Origin: an uncultured Collinsella sp.
GTDB lineage: Bacteria; Actinomycetota; Coriobacteriia; Coriobacteriales; Coriobacteriaceae
Assembly (NCBI GenBank): GCA_900757265.1
Contig: CAAENW010000150.1
Span: forward strand, 1 to 7,771
Reading direction: 5' to 3'
Length of the DNA stretch: 7,771 nucleotides
Within the stretch, counting starts at the first letter, position 1; the number at the start of each line of letters is the position of its first letter. Shown one piece after another: positions 6,029 to 7,771 of this stretch. Both the position numbers and the translations under genes were made by a program. The notes below the pieces were generated by a model that worked only from the letters and a program-made list of their open reading frames with translations, ran no database searches and was not told the DNA's origin.

Positions 6029-6069
6029 CAAAACCACGCAGCAGCTAGTGCCCGCCACCCCGCTCCATC

Positions 6070-6139
6070 AGTTGCGGTGATATAGTTCCTGTTTGTGCTG
6101 TTAAACCGCTTAAATCGGAACTATATCACCGCAACTTTT
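6070..6139 (+). terminator. 67-nt palindromic hairpin with T-run, likely terminator of the radical SAM gene and possible dispersed repeat
   Basis: GTTGCGGTGATATAGTTCC (6071-6089) and its exact reverse complement (6117-6135) form a perfect 19-bp stem, 20 bp with the flanking A/T pair. It encloses a 27-nt loop holding a small GTTT/AAAC stem. TTTT directly follows on the plus strand, so it can end the radical SAM transcript, whose stop codon is about 40 nt upstream. The stem is far longer and the loop larger than in an ordinary terminator. That recalls the hairpin at 1668-1731 and suggests a repeat element that has taken on a terminator role. Confidence 0.75.
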
Positions 6140-6157
6140 ATGACCGCGTGGGTGGGC

Positions 6158-6163
6158 TATACT
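6158..6163 (+). promoter_or_regulatory. Probable -10 box of the methionine aminopeptidase gene
   Basis: TATACT matches the -10 consensus at 5 of 6 positions and lies 25 bp before the start codon, giving a leader of about 19 nt that holds the ribosome site AGGAAG. The expected -35 position falls in the T-run of the preceding hairpin (TTTTAT, 16 nt upstream) and is weak. The hairpin and promoter are therefore packed end to end. Confidence 0.45.
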
Positions 6164-6188
6164 AGCTGCGAATGAAAGGAAGTTAGCC

Positions 6189-7076
6189 ATGTATGACAAA
6201 GGACCCGTGCCCGGCCGCAACGACGCTTGCTGGTGCGGCAGCGGCAAGAAATACAAGAAATGCCATAGCGCCTTTGATGAGCGCCTCGAGCGCTTGTGGG
6301 AAGAGGGCTGGGAGGTTCTGCCCCGCACGCTCTACAAGACACCCGCCGACATCGAGGGCATCAAGCGCTCGGCCACCATCAACGTGGGCGTGCTCGACTA
6401 CGTAGGCGAGCACATCGCCGCGGGCATGACCACCAACCAGATCGACCAGATGATCTACGACTACACCATCGAACACGGTGGCACGCCGGCTGACCTCAAC
6501 TATGAGGGCTACCCCAAGAGCGTGTGCACCTCGATCAACGACGTGGTCTGTCACGGCATCCCCTGCGATACGGACGTGCTGCACGAGGGCGACATCATCA
6601 ACGTAGACTGCTCAACGATCTTGGACGGTTACTTTAGTGATTCGAGCCGCATGTTCTGCATCGGCGAGGTCTCGGCCGAGCGTCAGCGCCTGGTCGACGT
6701 CACCCGCGCCAGCGTGGAGGCGGGTCTGGCGGCCGTCAAGCCATGGCTGCCGTTGTCCGTTATGGCCGAGGCAGTGCAAAAGACCGTCGAGGACGCCGGC
6801 TTTAGCGTGGTGCGCGAGTACGGCGGACATGGCATTGGCAAGGAGTTCCACGAGGATCCGTTTGTGGGCTTTACCACCGAGGCGCCCGATGTGGACACCA
6901 TCATGGTGCCGGGCATGGTCTTTACCATCGAGCCAATGGTCAACGCCGGAGCGCCCGACATCAAGATTAGCAAGGGCGACGGTTGGTGTGTGCGCACCAA
7001 GGACGGCAGCGATTCGGCCCAGTGCGAGGTACAGCTCGTGGTGACCGAGGACGGCTACGAGCTGCTGAGCTGGTAG
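6189..7076 (+). CDS. map: Type I methionine aminopeptidase with N-terminal SEC-C zinc motif
   Basis: This 295-residue cytoplasmic enzyme removes the initiator methionine from new proteins. Residues 9-26 (GRNDACWCGSGKKYKKCH) are a SEC-C motif, with C14, C16, C25 and H26 as zinc ligands. This extension, which may aid ribosome or SecA-related contacts, makes the protein longer than the E. coli enzyme (264). The pita-bread catalytic domain begins near residue 48. All five metal ligands are in place by motif and spacing: D140 (NVDCS), D151 (FSDSS), H214 (GHGIG), E248 (TIEPM) and E280 (SAQCE). H122 (VVCHGI) and H221 (FHEDP) are also kept. The residue after E280 is Val, where many homologues have His (EHT). 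The start has AGGAAG 6 nt upstream. It is a single-gene unit closed by a strong terminator, unlike the secY-adk-map arrangement of many bacteria, so a second copy elsewhere in the genome is possible. Confidence 0.95.
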   Translation: MYDKGPVPGRNDACWCGSGKKYKKCHSAFDERLERLWEEGWEVLPRTLYKTPADIEGIKRSATINVGVLDYVGEHIAAGMTTNQIDQMIYDYTIEHGGTPADLNYEGYPKSVCTSINDVVCHGIPCDTDVLHEGDIINVDCSTILDGYFSDSSRMFCIGEVSAERQRLVDVTRASVEAGLAAVKPWLPLSVMAEAVQKTVEDAGFSVVREYGGHGIGKEFHEDPFVGFTTEAPDVDTIMVPGMVFTIEPMVNAGAPDIKISKGDGWCVRTKDGSDSAQCEVQLVVTEDGYELLSW

Positions 7077-7085
7077 CCGTGGATG

Positions 7086-7129
7086 CGCCGGATGCTGACG
7101 GGCACGCTCGTCTTGCATCCGGCGTTTTT
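7086..7129 (+). terminator. Rho-independent terminator after the methionine aminopeptidase gene
   Basis: A perfect 10-bp GC-rich stem, CGCCGGATGC (7086-7095) and GCATCCGGCG (7115-7124), is followed at once by TTTTT. The 19-nt loop holds an inner GACG/CGTC stem, lengthening the hairpin. It starts 10 bases after the stop codon and isolates the gene from the dehydrogenase downstream. Confidence 0.9.
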
Positions 7130-7145
7130 GTTTGAACGTTTTGCC

Positions 7146-7188
7146 TGATATAACCTGCCAAAATAAACCTGTCCCTTTTTGGTAGGTT
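7146..7188 (+). promoter_or_regulatory. Extended -10 promoter overlapped by a 12-bp-arm palindrome, upstream of the dehydrogenase
   Basis: TGATATAAC (7146-7154) fits the extended -10 pattern TGnTATAAT with one mismatch in the hexamer; no good -35 is spaced from it. Overlapping it, AACCTGCCAAAA (7152-7163) and TTTTGGTAGGTT (7177-7188) are inverted repeats matching at 11 of 12 positions, the exception forming a G-U pair in RNA. The spacer is 13 nt, and transcription would begin around 7161, inside the element. As DNA it could be an operator where a repressor blocks the promoter. As RNA only its right half would be transcribed, so a DNA-level role is more likely. Confidence 0.5.
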
Positions 7189-7206
7189 GAGCGGAGAGGG
7201 CTGCTT

Positions 7207-7771
7207 GTGAACATCCTGGTTTTGTTGCCCGTCAACAATCGCCATCGCGCAATTCTTGAGTCGAGCGCTCCGGGCGAGGACTTTATCTACACGAGCGCCG
7301 ACGCCGCCACGCGCGAGCAGGTCGCCGGTGCGGACGTGATCTTGGGCAACATCGACCCTGACATGCTCACGGCATGCGAGCATCTCCAGCTGTTGCAATT
7401 GCAGACCGCCGGCTATGACGACTACCTTGCTGCTGGCACCGTGCCGGCTGACGCCAAGCTGTCTTGCTCGATCGGTGCCTACGGTCAGGCCGTAAGCGAG
7501 CACATGTTTGCCATGGTCCTTTCCATGATGAAGCGCCTGCCTGGCTACCAAGATTTACAGCGCGAGCATCGCTGGGAGGATTTGGGGCCGGTTACCTCGC
7601 TCAAAAATGCCAACGTGCTGGTGCTGGGCGCGGGCGATATCGGCGGCCACTTTGCCACGCTCTGCCGCAGCATGGGCGCACACGTCCGCGGCATCAAGCG
7701 CCATCCGCTCGTCTACCCCATTGTGTTTGAGGACATGGACGGCATGGATGCCCTGCCCGAGCGCCTGGCCG
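7207..7771 (+). CDS. D-2-hydroxyacid dehydrogenase family protein, N-terminal 188 residues (runs off right edge)
   Basis: The gene starts at GTG7207 with GGAGAGGG about 6 nt upstream and stays open to the end of the window. It shows the split catalytic domain of the D-isomer-specific 2-hydroxyacid dehydrogenases. QLQTAGYDDY at 64-73 corresponds to the substrate-side motif (usually AGVDxx). The hinge GAYGQAVSEHMFAMVLSMMKRLP follows at 90-112. The NAD(P)-binding Rossmann fold then opens with VLVLGAGDIGGHFA at 137-150 (GxGxxG). These enzymes reduce 2-oxoacids or oxidise D-2-hydroxyacids with NAD(P)H in the cytoplasm. The catalytic Arg, Glu and His lie beyond the window, so activity and cofactor preference cannot be judged. 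About 40% of the usual 310-330 residues are missing. It has its own promoter, apparently with an operator. Confidence 0.88.
   Translation, partial: MNILVLLPVNNRHRAILESSAPGEDFIYTSADAATREQVAGADVILGNIDPDMLTACEHLQLLQLQTAGYDDYLAAGTVPADAKLSCSIGAYGQAVSEHMFAMVLSMMKRLPGYQDLQREHRWEDLGPVTSLKNANVLVLGAGDIGGHFATLCRSMGAHVRGIKRHPLVYPIVFEDMDGMDALPERLA

Noticed and set aside
5111..6058. Minus-strand open frame of 315 codons
   Set aside because: It is the shadow of the radical SAM gene, which carries the CxxxCxxC cluster and a good ribosome site. The antisense product has no recognisable motif.

Overview
The window reads as chromosomal DNA from a GC-rich, anaerobic gut-type actinobacterium of the class Coriobacteriia, most like Collinsella. 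This rests on overall base and codon use, on the gene families, and on two long intergenic hairpins of a kind I associate with that group. It is inference, because no rRNA or other taxonomic marker is present. Eight genes are recognisable, two of them cut by the window edges. No tRNA, rRNA, CRISPR array, insertion sequence or phage gene is visible.

Left part (1-1625, minus strand, visibly more AT-rich than the rest). A four-helix membrane protein of the DUF2975 type is followed 8 bp later by a small Cro/C1-type (YozG-like) helix-turn-helix regulator and a good rho-independent terminator. Next comes a promoter and the first half of an ABC-transporter ATPase of the antibiotic/lantibiotic export type, which runs off the left edge. 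A 32-bp hyphenated palindrome lies upstream of the DUF2975 gene. A 15-bp piece of it recurs with 13/15 identity over the ABC promoter, so the regulator may control both its own operon and the transporter.

Middle (1626-5026, minus strand). A 64-nt intergenic hairpin is followed, going right, by a two-gene signalling unit. Its upstream gene encodes a 626-residue protein with a PAS-like N-terminus, a degenerate GGDEF domain, a receiver (REC) domain and an HD-GYP c-di-GMP phosphodiesterase domain. The downstream gene, 24 bp further on, encodes a 118-residue free-standing Hpt phosphotransfer protein. No histidine kinase is in the window. To the right lies a stand-alone alpha/beta hydrolase.

Right part (5027-7771, plus strand). 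A divergent intergenic region separates the hydrolase from a bacterial COG0731-type radical SAM protein, which ends at a 67-nt palindromic hairpin with a T-run. After it comes a type I methionine aminopeptidase with an N-terminal SEC-C zinc motif, closed by a strong terminator. Last is the first 188 codons of a D-2-hydroxyacid dehydrogenase, preceded by an extended -10 promoter and a 12-bp-arm palindrome that looks like an operator.

The points most worth checking are the shared operator linking regulator and ABC transporter, the two similar long hairpins as a possible dispersed repeat class, and the c-di-GMP protein whose GGDEF motif is broken but whose RxxD inhibitory site is kept.
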